From assembly GCA_963775575.1 (NCBI GenBank), contig CAVZJG010000002.1:1984001-2048000 (forward strand): 64,000 nucleotides of DNA. The letters run 5' to 3'. A program made the translations under genes and the position numbers. Source of the stretch: Roseiarcus sp963775575 (GTDB lineage: Bacteria > Pseudomonadota > Alphaproteobacteria > Rhizobiales > Beijerinckiaceae). Positions 24,884 through 32,470 of this stretch are shown here, piece after piece. Numbering within the stretch: position 1 is the first letter of the stretch; every line of letters starts with the position of its first letter. Below the pieces are notes generated by a model, which was not told the DNA's origin, ran no database searches, and saw nothing but the letters and a program-made list of their open reading frames with translations.

Positions 24884-25825
24884 TTATGCGACAATGCGCG
24901 TGCAGAGGCGCTCGCGCATGGCCTTCACCACGTGCCCCTCATGCGCAATGATCGCCTCTTTGCCGCCCTTCTCGACGTATTCGATCGCGCCTTCGATCTT
25001 CGGTCCCATGCTGCCCGGCGGAAACTGGCCTTCGTCCAGCCACTTCCGCGCCTCGGCGGTCGTCATGACGTCGATGTCGCGCTGGGTCGGCTTGCCGTAA
25101 TCGATGCTCACCCGGTCGACGCCGGTGAGGATGATGAACAGCTCGGCGCCGAGATTATAGGCGAGCAGCGCGGCGGTGGCGTCCTTGTCGATGACGCCCT
25201 CCGTCCCCGCCACGGAGCGCATTCCATAGTTCACCGGGATGCCGCCGCCGCCGCCGGCGATCACCACCGTCTCGTTCTGGACGAGGAGCTTGATGCTGCG
25301 CAGCGGCAGGATGTGGAGCGGCTTCGGGGAACAGACGACCCGTCGCCAACCGCGGCCGGCGTCCTCGACGATCTCCCACCCATCGCTGCGCCGGAGCTGC
25401 TCGGCCTGGTCGCGCGTGTAGAACGGCCCGATGGGCTTGGTCGGCTTCTTGTAGGCGGGATCGGCCGGATCGACCGCGACCTGGGTCAGCACCGTGGCGA
25501 CCTCGCGCTGCATCTTGTCTTCCTCGAGCACCGTCCGCATCGCGATCTCCAGCATGTGCCCGAGCAGGCCCTGCGAGGTGGCGACCGCGACGTCGAGCGG
25601 CGGCACCGGAATGATGTCCCGGGCCTTCTCGAATTGCAGCAGAAGATTGCCGACCTGGGGCCCGTTGCCATGCACGAGGACCAGCTCGTACCCCTTGTGG
25701 AGGATCTCGAGCATCTGCCGGCAGGCGCCCTTGGCCTTCTCCATCTGCGTGTGGAACGAGCCGTCGTCGCCAGCCCGCAGGATGGCGTTGCCGCCGAAAG
25801 CGACCACGGCGATCGGTCGCGTCAT
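24884..25825 (-). CDS. arcC: Carbamate kinase
   Basis: A 313-residue amino-acid-kinase fold enzyme. Motifs are VVAFGGNAIL (~8), VHGNGPQVGNLLLQ (~50), VIAGGGGGIPV (~210), DKDATAALLA (~235) and GSMGPKIEGAIEYV (~270). It converts carbamoyl phosphate plus ADP into ATP, ammonia and CO2. Next to AllF/G/H-type genes it most likely plays the AllK role, harvesting ATP from carbamoyl phosphate, rather than serving arginine deiminase, for which no arcA or arcB is present. It lies 10 bp downstream of the thiolase-family gene. Confidence 0.93.
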   Translation of the reverse strand: MTRPIAVVAFGGNAILRAGDDGSFHTQMEKAKGACRQMLEILHKGYELVLVHGNGPQVGNLLLQFEKARDIIPVPPLDVAVATSQGLLGHMLEIAMRTVLEEDKMQREVATVLTQVAVDPADPAYKKPTKPIGPFYTRDQAEQLRRSDGWEIVEDAGRGWRRVVCSPKPLHILPLRSIKLLVQNETVVIAGGGGGIPVNYGMRSVAGTEGVIDKDATAALLAYNLGAELFIILTGVDRVSIDYGKPTQRDIDVMTTAEARKWLDEGQFPPGSMGPKIEGAIEYVEKGGKEAIIAHEGHVVKAMRERLCTRIVA

Positions 25826-25835
25826 GCGCAGCCTC

Positions 25836-27035
25836 CTAATCCTTCGCGCAGATGGTGGCGACGACGTTGTTGCCGAACCCGCCGAAGTTCACCGCCATCC
25901 CGTACTTGGGGTCCTTCACCTGGCGTCCCGGCTCGACCTCGCCGCGGATTTGCCGCGCCAGCTCCACGATCTGCGACACGCCCGTCGCCCCCACCGGATG
26001 GCCTTTGGACTTGAGCCCTCCCGAGGGATTGATCGGCAGCCGCCCCTTGATGGTCGTCGCGCCCTCGCGCACCGCGAGGAACGACTTCCCGCGCTCGAAC
26101 AGGCCGAGCTCCTCGCTGATGGCGAGTTCCAGGATCACGAAGGCGTCGTGGAGTTCGGCGAACGAGATGTCCCGCGGGCCGACGCCCGCCATGGCGTAGG
26201 CCTTCTCCCCGGCGATCCGCACGGCGTCGAGGCGGAGCGGATCCTTCCGGTTGTGAACGCAGTGGGTGTCGGTCGCGGAGGCCACGCCGGCGATGCGGAC
26301 CGGCCGCTTGCCGAAGAGCCTCGCCTTGGGCGAGTCCATGTTCACCAGCACCAGCGCCGCCGCGCCGTCGCTGACCGGACAGGTGGAATAGATTCGCAGC
26401 GGCTCGGCGACATAGTTGTTGACGACGTGAGCGGTCTCGCTGTCGGCGATGGCCTCGATGGTGCAGGCGCCCTGGACGTGCGCGTACTGGTTCAACGCGC
26501 CGTTGTCATGATCCTTCACCGCGATGAGCGCCAGATCGCGCTCGGTGCAACCGTACTTATCCATGTAGAGCCGGGCGAACATGCCGCCGAAGCTCGGCAG
26601 GGTGAGGCCCATGCTGTATTCGGCTTCCGTATGGAGCATCGTCGCAACGATGTCGGTGGCCTGCCATCCGGAGACCTTGCGCATGATCTCCCCGCCGACC
26701 ACCAGGGCCACGTCCGCCATTCCCGAGGCGATCGCCATATAGGCGACCTTCACGGCGCTCGCGCCGGAGGCAGGTCCGTTCTCGATGAGTTCCGCCGGGA
26801 CCGGCTCCATGTCCATGCGGCTGACCACCGACGAAGCCACCGAGGTCTGGTTGCAAAAGAGCCCGGAGGCCATGTTCGCGACGAAGACCTGGTCCACCTC
26901 CCGCCGCTTCTCCAGAATGCCGGCGTCGAGCAGGGCGTCGGTGGCCGCGTAGGCCATAACGTCGGCGAGATCGTACTCGCTCGAGTTGCCGAACTTGGTG
27001 TGGCCGACGCCGACAATTCCGATCCTGGCGGACAT
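25836..27035 (-). CDS. Thiolase-family protein (SCP2/acetyl-CoA acetyltransferase-like)
   Basis: A 399-residue thiolase fold beginning MSARIGIVGVGHTKFG. C-terminal catalytic motifs HDAFVILEL (His, ~300) and NPSGGLKSKGHPVGATGVSQIVEL (first N ~345) are intact. The usual nucleophilic-Cys region (CxSG) reads ENGPASGASAV, so the Cys is replaced, as in SCP-x-like and DUF35-partnered thiolases that catalyse retro-aldol or other non-classical C-C chemistry. Its DUF35 partner is two genes downstream. Its presence in a carbamoyltransferase cluster is unexpected; the substrate is unknown. Confidence 0.85.
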   Translation of the reverse strand: MSARIGIVGVGHTKFGNSSEYDLADVMAYAATDALLDAGILEKRREVDQVFVANMASGLFCNQTSVASSVVSRMDMEPVPAELIENGPASGASAVKVAYMAIASGMADVALVVGGEIMRKVSGWQATDIVATMLHTEAEYSMGLTLPSFGGMFARLYMDKYGCTERDLALIAVKDHDNGALNQYAHVQGACTIEAIADSETAHVVNNYVAEPLRIYSTCPVSDGAAALVLVNMDSPKARLFGKRPVRIAGVASATDTHCVHNRKDPLRLDAVRIAGEKAYAMAGVGPRDISFAELHDAFVILELAISEELGLFERGKSFLAVREGATTIKGRLPINPSGGLKSKGHPVGATGVSQIVELARQIRGEVEPGRQVKDPKYGMAVNFGGFGNNVVATICAKD

Positions 27036-27040
27036 TCCGC

Positions 27041-27727
27041 TTACCTCTTGAAACCGGGGATCTGCGGGTACTCGGCGGGCATGCTGAGCTTGTTGGCGGC
27101 AGCCAGGATCTCGGGCGGAACGGGACGCGTCCCCGTGCACTTGCTGGACTTCACCGCATCCCACAGCTTGCGCGTGAGCACGAAAGTCGGCACGCCGCCC
27201 AGCTCGTGGCGGACACCCGGATAGAGGTGCGAGCGGTCCTCCAGCTCGTACTCGATCATCCAGCGCCGCCACCCGTTGGGGCTCTCGGCGACGATGTAGA
27301 CCTCGTCCGCCCCCTGGATCTCGATGTGGTTCTCCATCTTCGCCGCGAAGAGCTGGGCGCCGATGCGCAGGCCGCGCTTGATCGTCAGCGTGTGCAGGCT
27401 CATGCCGAGCTTCGGATCGACCGAGCGGCTGGTGACGATGCCGGCGATGACGCCGTTGATCGCGCCGACCAGGACGAACTCGTTGGCGGTGCGGTAGCGG
27501 TACCAGCCGAGGAGCTCCTCGTACATACGGGCCGCGACGATGTCGTAGTAATCCGTCGGGACGCCGATCAACGGATAGACCGTTCCGAGCAGGACGCCGA
27601 CCTCCTCGCGCCGCGCTTCCCGCACCACCATGATCTCGCCGCTCGCAAGCGTGATCATCTTGGACGGATAGGGCTTGAGGCCGAGCGCGGGAGGCCGCAG
27701 CTTGCTTTCAATTGCGTCGATCGCCAT
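27041..27727 (-). CDS. Hypothetical protein, possibly GNAT-like
   Basis: A 228-residue soluble protein of unknown function. The region MITLASGEIMVVREARREEV through FVLVGAINGVIAGIVTSRSV, and then LHTLTIKRGLRIGAQLFAAK, follows the strand-helix rhythm of a GNAT acyltransferase N-lobe and acetyl-CoA loop. A clear Q/RxxGxG/A motif is not present (RGLRIGAQ is the closest). The C-terminus (GGVPTFVLTRKLW) is reminiscent of the GNAT family's last strands. It sits 5 bp before the thiolase start, so the two are co-transcribed. Family assignment is tentative. Confidence 0.6.
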   Translation of the reverse strand: MAIDAIESKLRPPALGLKPYPSKMITLASGEIMVVREARREEVGVLLGTVYPLIGVPTDYYDIVAARMYEELLGWYRYRTANEFVLVGAINGVIAGIVTSRSVDPKLGMSLHTLTIKRGLRIGAQLFAAKMENHIEIQGADEVYIVAESPNGWRRWMIEYELEDRSHLYPGVRHELGGVPTFVLTRKLWDAVKSSKCTGTRPVPPEILAAANKLSMPAEYPQIPGFKR

Positions 27728-27824
27728 TTCCTTACCTCTTCCTCGAACGAGGCGTCCTTCGCCTCGAGTTAGCTGTGGCCACGTCGATTTCGTGCGGTCC
27801 GCGGCCCACCGATGAATTCGGGCG

Positions 27825-28697
27825 TCACTTCTTCAGCGCTTCGGCGTGCAGCCACGGATTCGCGGATCCCGCCACATCGCCGAACTTCGTCAGCACGGCC
27901 TTGGCCTTCTTCGCCATCAGCGCCGCGTGGCGATCGTCGTCGACGAAAGCGACGATGCGGGAGATGCAGGATTCGCCGTCCACGAAACGCCACGGGAAGC
28001 AACCGATGGTGGCCCGCTGGTTCAGCAACAGGTCGATGTCGCCGCCGAGGCATTCCGCATGAATGATCCCGTGGTTGAACATCTCCAGGTGCATGAGCTG
28101 GTACTTGTCCGGGGCGAACACCTCGTCGAGGGTCCGGCCGTACTTCTTCTTGAAGTGCGCATCGCACTCCTTGGCCTGCACGGGCATCCAGTCGCGGATC
28201 TTGGTGTTCATCGGGTGGTCGGCGCTGCCGCAGTCCACGCCGAGCCAACGGAGCTTCTTGCGCTTCGCCCACTCGGCGAACTCGCGATCCGGCCCCGAGT
28301 GCTTGATCATGTAGCGGATTTCATCGGCCGTCGGCTGATCCCAGCCGTAGTGATGAAAGCCGGTGTGGATGATGAGGATGTCGCCTTCCTTCACCTCGAC
28401 GCGATCCTCGACCATCTTCGAGGTGTAGATGTCGTAGTCGCCGCAGGCGTCGGAAAGATCGACCACGGCGCCCTCGTGGACGAGGAAGTCCAGTTCCAGG
28501 CTGGCGATGTCCTTGCCCGGCGTGTAGAAGTGGATTTCGCCATCGAGGTGGGTGCCGACGTGATTGGAATGAGTCACCACCTGCCCGTTGGCGCCGTTGG
28601 GGGCCAGGCGCTTGAAGTACTGAACCTGGAGCGGAGTGTAGGTGGGCCAGGGCGGCGTTCCGATGCCGAGGGGGATCGACAGGTCAATGGGTTTCAT
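27825..28697 (-). CDS. Cyclase-family metal-dependent hydrolase (kynurenine formamidase / isatin hydrolase-like)
   Basis: A 290-residue protein with the cyclase-family metal motif HVGTHLDGEIHFY (HxGTHxDxxxH, ~53-63), a further HTGFHHYGWDQPT segment and WLGVDCGSADHP. Family members are Mn- or Zn-dependent hydrolases that open or cleave amide bonds in compounds such as isatin and N-formylkynurenine. In this cluster it is the natural candidate for ring opening of a cyclic amide or imide produced from the imported base (inference). Good spacing to AllG upstream (23 bp). Confidence 0.85.
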   Translation of the reverse strand: MKPIDLSIPLGIGTPPWPTYTPLQVQYFKRLAPNGANGQVVTHSNHVGTHLDGEIHFYTPGKDIASLELDFLVHEGAVVDLSDACGDYDIYTSKMVEDRVEVKEGDILIIHTGFHHYGWDQPTADEIRYMIKHSGPDREFAEWAKRKKLRWLGVDCGSADHPMNTKIRDWMPVQAKECDAHFKKKYGRTLDEVFAPDKYQLMHLEMFNHGIIHAECLGGDIDLLLNQRATIGCFPWRFVDGESCISRIVAFVDDDRHAALMAKKAKAVLTKFGDVAGSANPWLHAEALKK

Positions 28698-28720
28698 GGA
28701 GCGCTCCTCGATGAAGTCGA

Positions 28721-30157
28721 TTAGGCGCCGTAAGCGTCGGCAAAGGCGGAGACGGCGTCGCGGAAACAATTCTCTGGCGGTTTGACCAGCCCGGCGCCGA
28801 CCATCCCCACGCCCGGCTCGCGGTGGGCGATTCCCGTATTGATGACGGGCAGGATGCCGGTGTCGACGACCTTGCACACGTCGATGGCGGTCGGCGAACC
28901 GCGGAAGTCGAGCGCCGGGATCTGGTAGGCGGGGTTCTCGGCCACCGTGATCTCGTACATGCGCGTGGTGAAGGCGATCGCGTCCTGGGGCGCGCCGCCG
29001 ACGAACTTGACGATCGCAGGCGCGGCGGCCATGCAGAAGCCGCCGATGCCGGCGGTCTCGGTGATCACGGAATCGCCGATGTCCGGGGCCGCGTCCTTGG
29101 CGGTAAACCCCGGGAGGTAGAGCCCGTCGACGATGGAGGCCGGCCCGGTGAACCAGCGGTCGCCGAGGCCGGAGACGCGGATTCCGAACTCGGTTCCGTT
29201 GCGCGCCATGGCGACGATCACCGAGCTTCCCTCGACGCCCTTGGCCGCATCCACGACGCACTTGCAGGCGGGCATCGATAGATTGAGGAAGAAGTGGTCG
29301 TTCGCATTGAGGAAGTTCAGGACTCTCGCGAGCTTCTCCGCCGGTTCGTCCAGCCGCACGAGGATAGGGGCGAACTCGCGGATCATCAGCGAGGTGCCGG
29401 CGCGATTGCGATTGTGCCCTTCGTCGCCCATCTGCAGCGCCTGGGCGATGACGCCGCGCATGTCGATGGGGCCGTGCAGCTTCAGCGCCTTCTTCATTAC
29501 CGGCGCGAGTTCCGTCTCGATCCAGCGCAGACGGTTCAGGACCTCGTCGGAAAAGGCGCCGTAGCGCAGGACCTTGCCCAGGCCCTCGTTGACGGTGCAG
29601 TACGAACGGTTCCCATACGCAGCGTTCTCGAAAACCCACACGGGCATCCGGGAGGTCACGATGCCCGCCATGGGTCCGACGGCGGCGTGGTCGTGGCAGG
29701 GCGAGAAGGCGATCCGGCCCGAAGCGGCCAGCGCTTCCGCCTCGGCGCGGTTCGCCGCCAGGCCCTCGTAGATGAGCCCGCCGATCACGCCGCCCTTCAT
29801 CGGACCGCACATGCGCTCCCACGTGACGGGAGGCCCGGCGTGGAGCACGGTGGTCGGCGTCATCCCGGGGACGACCTCGCCGGCGACCGCGATGTCGATC
29901 AGCATCGGTTTGCCGGCAAGGATGATGTCGGCCGCTTTTTTGTTGGCCGCCTCCACGTCCGTCCGGCTCCGCGCGATCCGCTCCAGGGCGGCGATCATCG
30001 CGGGGTTCCCGCCGGCGGGCGGCCGCCAGTCGACATCGATGACGTCGGCCCCCGTCGCGCGCAGGTTCTCGGCGAAAGAGGCGAGACCCAGGTTCACGAC
30101 CGACAAGCGGCTCTTAAAAAGCGCGGCGACGGGCTCGATGTTCAGCGTCTCGGCCAT
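28721..30157 (-). CDS. allG: DUF1116 protein, AllG-like carbamoyltransferase component
   Basis: A 478-residue DUF1116 (YlbE-type) protein. Characteristic stretches are VDWRPPAGGNPAMIAAL (~40), TVLHAGPPVTWERMCGPMKGG (first T ~103), SPCHDHAAVGPMAGIVTSRMP (~152) and MGDEGHNRNRAGT (~242). E. coli AllG is one of three subunits required for oxamate carbamoyltransferase activity. It overlaps the fdrA/allF gene by 16 bp, as in the enteric operon order allF-allG. No signal peptide; cytoplasmic. A second 'HNRN'-type histidine cluster suggests metal or phosphate binding but is unproven. Confidence 0.87.
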   Translation of the reverse strand: MAETLNIEPVAALFKSRLSVVNLGLASFAENLRATGADVIDVDWRPPAGGNPAMIAALERIARSRTDVEAANKKAADIILAGKPMLIDIAVAGEVVPGMTPTTVLHAGPPVTWERMCGPMKGGVIGGLIYEGLAANRAEAEALAASGRIAFSPCHDHAAVGPMAGIVTSRMPVWVFENAAYGNRSYCTVNEGLGKVLRYGAFSDEVLNRLRWIETELAPVMKKALKLHGPIDMRGVIAQALQMGDEGHNRNRAGTSLMIREFAPILVRLDEPAEKLARVLNFLNANDHFFLNLSMPACKCVVDAAKGVEGSSVIVAMARNGTEFGIRVSGLGDRWFTGPASIVDGLYLPGFTAKDAAPDIGDSVITETAGIGGFCMAAAPAIVKFVGGAPQDAIAFTTRMYEITVAENPAYQIPALDFRGSPTAIDVCKVVDTGILPVINTGIAHREPGVGMVGAGLVKPPENCFRDAVSAFADAYGA

Positions 30158-31746
30158 GCCGCGCCTGCCTTTCCGGAACGATCATTCAGCCTTTCCAGCA
30201 GCTTCGTCGCCAGCAGGGAAGCCTGGTGGTTCGAGGGCATGACGACGCAACCCGCCGCCTCGAGCTCCTCCATCTGGAGCGAGAGTTTCTGCGGGTCGCC
30301 TTCGGTTCCGGTGATCGAGGCCAGCACCGGCAGGTAGCCGCCGCGCTTGTGCGCCGCCTCGCGCAGCGTCCGCACCGCCGGCGCCAGAGCGCGCGCCGGA
30401 TCGTCGTGCGATCCGTAGCCGAGCACGACATCGACGAGCACGACGGCGATCTCCGCGTCTTCGCGTTCCGCCATCATCCGCTCGAAGCGGGCGCTGGGAT
30501 CGATCATCGGATGCGGCCGGCCGACGGTGAAGACGTCGTCCCCCAGATCGACGACGGTGTGGCCGATGGAGCAGCGCGGATCGCTGAGGACGAAACGCGG
30601 ATCGGTGTGATTGTTGGAATAGACGGCGCCGGTATATTGGTGGACGAGCATCCACGCCTCGTCGGCGAGCGTGCCGCCGGTGTAGAATCCGCGCAGGTAT
30701 TTTTGCGTGCGGCTGATCGCGCGCGTCTCGCGCTCCACGATGGCCTCGATTTCGGCGGCGGGAAGCGTGAACGTCCGCCGCGTATAGGATCCGCCCTCGG
30801 CGAGCGCCACGGCCATGCCGGCCGTCTCTTCCAGATTCGCGGCGAATCGCGCCATGGAGCCGGCGCGCTTGGGTTCAGGCGCAAGGCCGACGAAGAAGAC
30901 CACGGCGGGCTTTCCACCGCGTTCGAGGGCCGACAGCACGCGCTCGGCGACCGCCTTCGCCGGCGGCTTGGAGATGACGACGATGACCTTGGTCTCCTCG
31001 TCGCGGGCCAGCGCCTCGATGCCCATGAGCATGGTGGCCCCGCCCACACGCTCGTTCTTGAGATCGCGCCCGCCGGCGCCGATCGCCTGGCTGATCCCGG
31101 ACCCGGCGCGGTCGACGAGACAGGAAACCTCCTGCATGCCGGTGCCCGACGCGCCGACAATGCCGACAGGGCCGCGCTTCACGACATTGGCGAAGCAGAG
31201 GGGCTTGCCGTTGATGATCGCCGTTCCGCAATCCGGCCCCATGAGGAGCAGCCCCTTCCGCCGGCTCAACGCCTTCAGGGCGATCTCGTCTTCCAGCGAC
31301 ACGTTGTCGGAGAACAGCATGACGTGCAGCCCGCTCTCCAGCGCCTTGCGAGTCTCGCGTGCGGCGTAGGCGCCCGGCAGCGAAATGACCGCGAGGTTCG
31401 CGCCGGGCAGCGCCGCGAGCGCGGCGCTCAGGCTGGTCGGCGAGGAGCCGGCGCCGCCGCCCGCCACGGGACGCGGCCTCCTGCCCAAGGCCCGCTTCGC
31501 CGCCGCCAAGGCGGCGTCGGCGGCCTCAGCGCTGGCGCAATCAACGGCGATGACGAGGTCGTTCGGGGTCGCGCCGGCCAGCGAATTCGCCTCGAAGCCC
31601 TGGGACCGCAGGAGGTCGAGGTTCATCTCCGTCGCCATGGCGACCGTGGCGTCATGCACGCCCGAGGCAGACCTCAGCTCCCGGCTCATGAGCATGAGGA
31701 ACACCGAGTCGTGGTAGGAATCTTTCTTGACGAGCACCCTCTTCAC
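30142..31746 (-). CDS. allF: FdrA/AllF-like carbamoyltransferase subunit
   Basis: A 534-residue FdrA-type protein related to succinyl-CoA synthetase alpha/beta folds. CoA-ligase-like signatures are MGPDCGTAIINGKPL (~180), GPVGIVGASGTGMQEVS (~200) and GISQAIGAGGRDL (~225). The C-terminal domain has RCSIGHTVVDLGDD and HPMIDPSARFERM. The GTG at 31746 (VKRVLVKKDSYHDSVFLM) matches the family N-terminus. It is first in the long operon and preceded by a putative GntR operator. With AllG and AllH homologues present, the predicted activity is phosphorolysis of a carbamoylated compound such as oxalurate to carbamoyl phosphate. Confidence 0.87.
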   Translation of the reverse strand: MKRVLVKKDSYHDSVFLMLMSRELRSASGVHDATVAMATEMNLDLLRSQGFEANSLAGATPNDLVIAVDCASAEAADAALAAAKRALGRRPRPVAGGGAGSSPTSLSAALAALPGANLAVISLPGAYAARETRKALESGLHVMLFSDNVSLEDEIALKALSRRKGLLLMGPDCGTAIINGKPLCFANVVKRGPVGIVGASGTGMQEVSCLVDRAGSGISQAIGAGGRDLKNERVGGATMLMGIEALARDEETKVIVVISKPPAKAVAERVLSALERGGKPAVVFFVGLAPEPKRAGSMARFAANLEETAGMAVALAEGGSYTRRTFTLPAAEIEAIVERETRAISRTQKYLRGFYTGGTLADEAWMLVHQYTGAVYSNNHTDPRFVLSDPRCSIGHTVVDLGDDVFTVGRPHPMIDPSARFERMMAEREDAEIAVVLVDVVLGYGSHDDPARALAPAVRTLREAAHKRGGYLPVLASITGTEGDPQKLSLQMEELEAAGCVVMPSNHQASLLATKLLERLNDRSGKAGAAWPRR

Positions 31747-31809
31747 GGTTTCGTCTCGCCGCTTGCCGCAGTCGCGCGGATCGTTGGGGAAGATGGCGCG
31801 TCCGACCCG

Positions 31810-31831
31810 TTGTACACAGTCTTGTATACGA
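31810..31831 (-). promoter_or_regulatory. Two GntR/FCD-type operator motifs upstream of fdrA/allF
   Basis: TTGTACACA (31810-31818) and TTGTATACGA (31822-31831) both fit the TNGTNNAC core bound by FCD-type GntR regulators. They lie ~65-85 bases before the start of the operon's first gene. On the minus strand a weak promoter (TTGCCG, 17 bases, TACAAG) overlaps them. The cluster encodes one GntR/FCD protein (22141), which is the likely ligand-responsive partner. Confidence 0.5.
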
Positions 31832-31989
31832 TGTTGTGCGCCGCGGCAACCCCCGTCCCATTCGGTCAGCGCCATTCACATTCAGCGGCGTTTGCACGGT
31901 CCAATGCTGTGGTCCAGAATGCGCGTGCGCTCGGATCCCCGAGGCCCGCGATCGCTTGATGTTCACCGTTTTTCAGAGCGTGGCTGACG

Positions 31990-32138
31990 ATGGGAATTAC
32001 GGAATTACGGTGACGCTTGAATTACGAATTAGAATTAGAATTACGCGAATTACGCGGAATTACGGGAATTACGGGAATTACGGAATTCGGGAATTACGGT
32101 GACGCTTGAATTACGTGAATTACGGAATTACTGAATTA
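31990..32138. repeat. AT-rich (G)GAATTACG tandem tract with two TTACGGTGACGC ends
   Basis: About 150 bases of reiterated GAATTACG-type units, with TTACGGTGACGCTTG occurring at 32004 and 32096. This is the tract into which the ISAs1-family element inserted: ACTGAATTA (32130-32138) is its left target duplication. Confidence 0.8.
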
Positions 32139-32470
32139 CACGGCACGGATTCCAGGTTAACGGTCATTTCATTTGCAGGATTTCGAGGAGGAAATTCATA
32201 TTCCAACTCGCTGATTTTCTGCGTGTTTTGACGCTTGCGGGTGATTTATTGGCGCGCACGAGGCCGAGGGCGAAGCGGCGGACGATGGCCATGTTCTTGG
32301 CGCCGTGGCCGGTGCGGTAGCGCGACAGATCGTCCTTGAACTCCATGTCGAGCAGCCAGTGCATGCTCTCGACGCCCCAGTGGCCGCGCGCGCCGGCCGC
32401 GAGCCGTTCGATGTCGAGCGGCGCGGACGAGATATAGAGCCGCGTGTCGAAGGTGCATCGGTCCGCGTAT

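Noticed and set aside
30142..31746. FdrA as a succinyl-CoA synthetase
   Set aside because: CoA-ligase-like folds are visible, but the tight linkage to DUF1116, DUF2877 and carbamate kinase genes fits the AllF role better, and no partner subunit of SCS is present.
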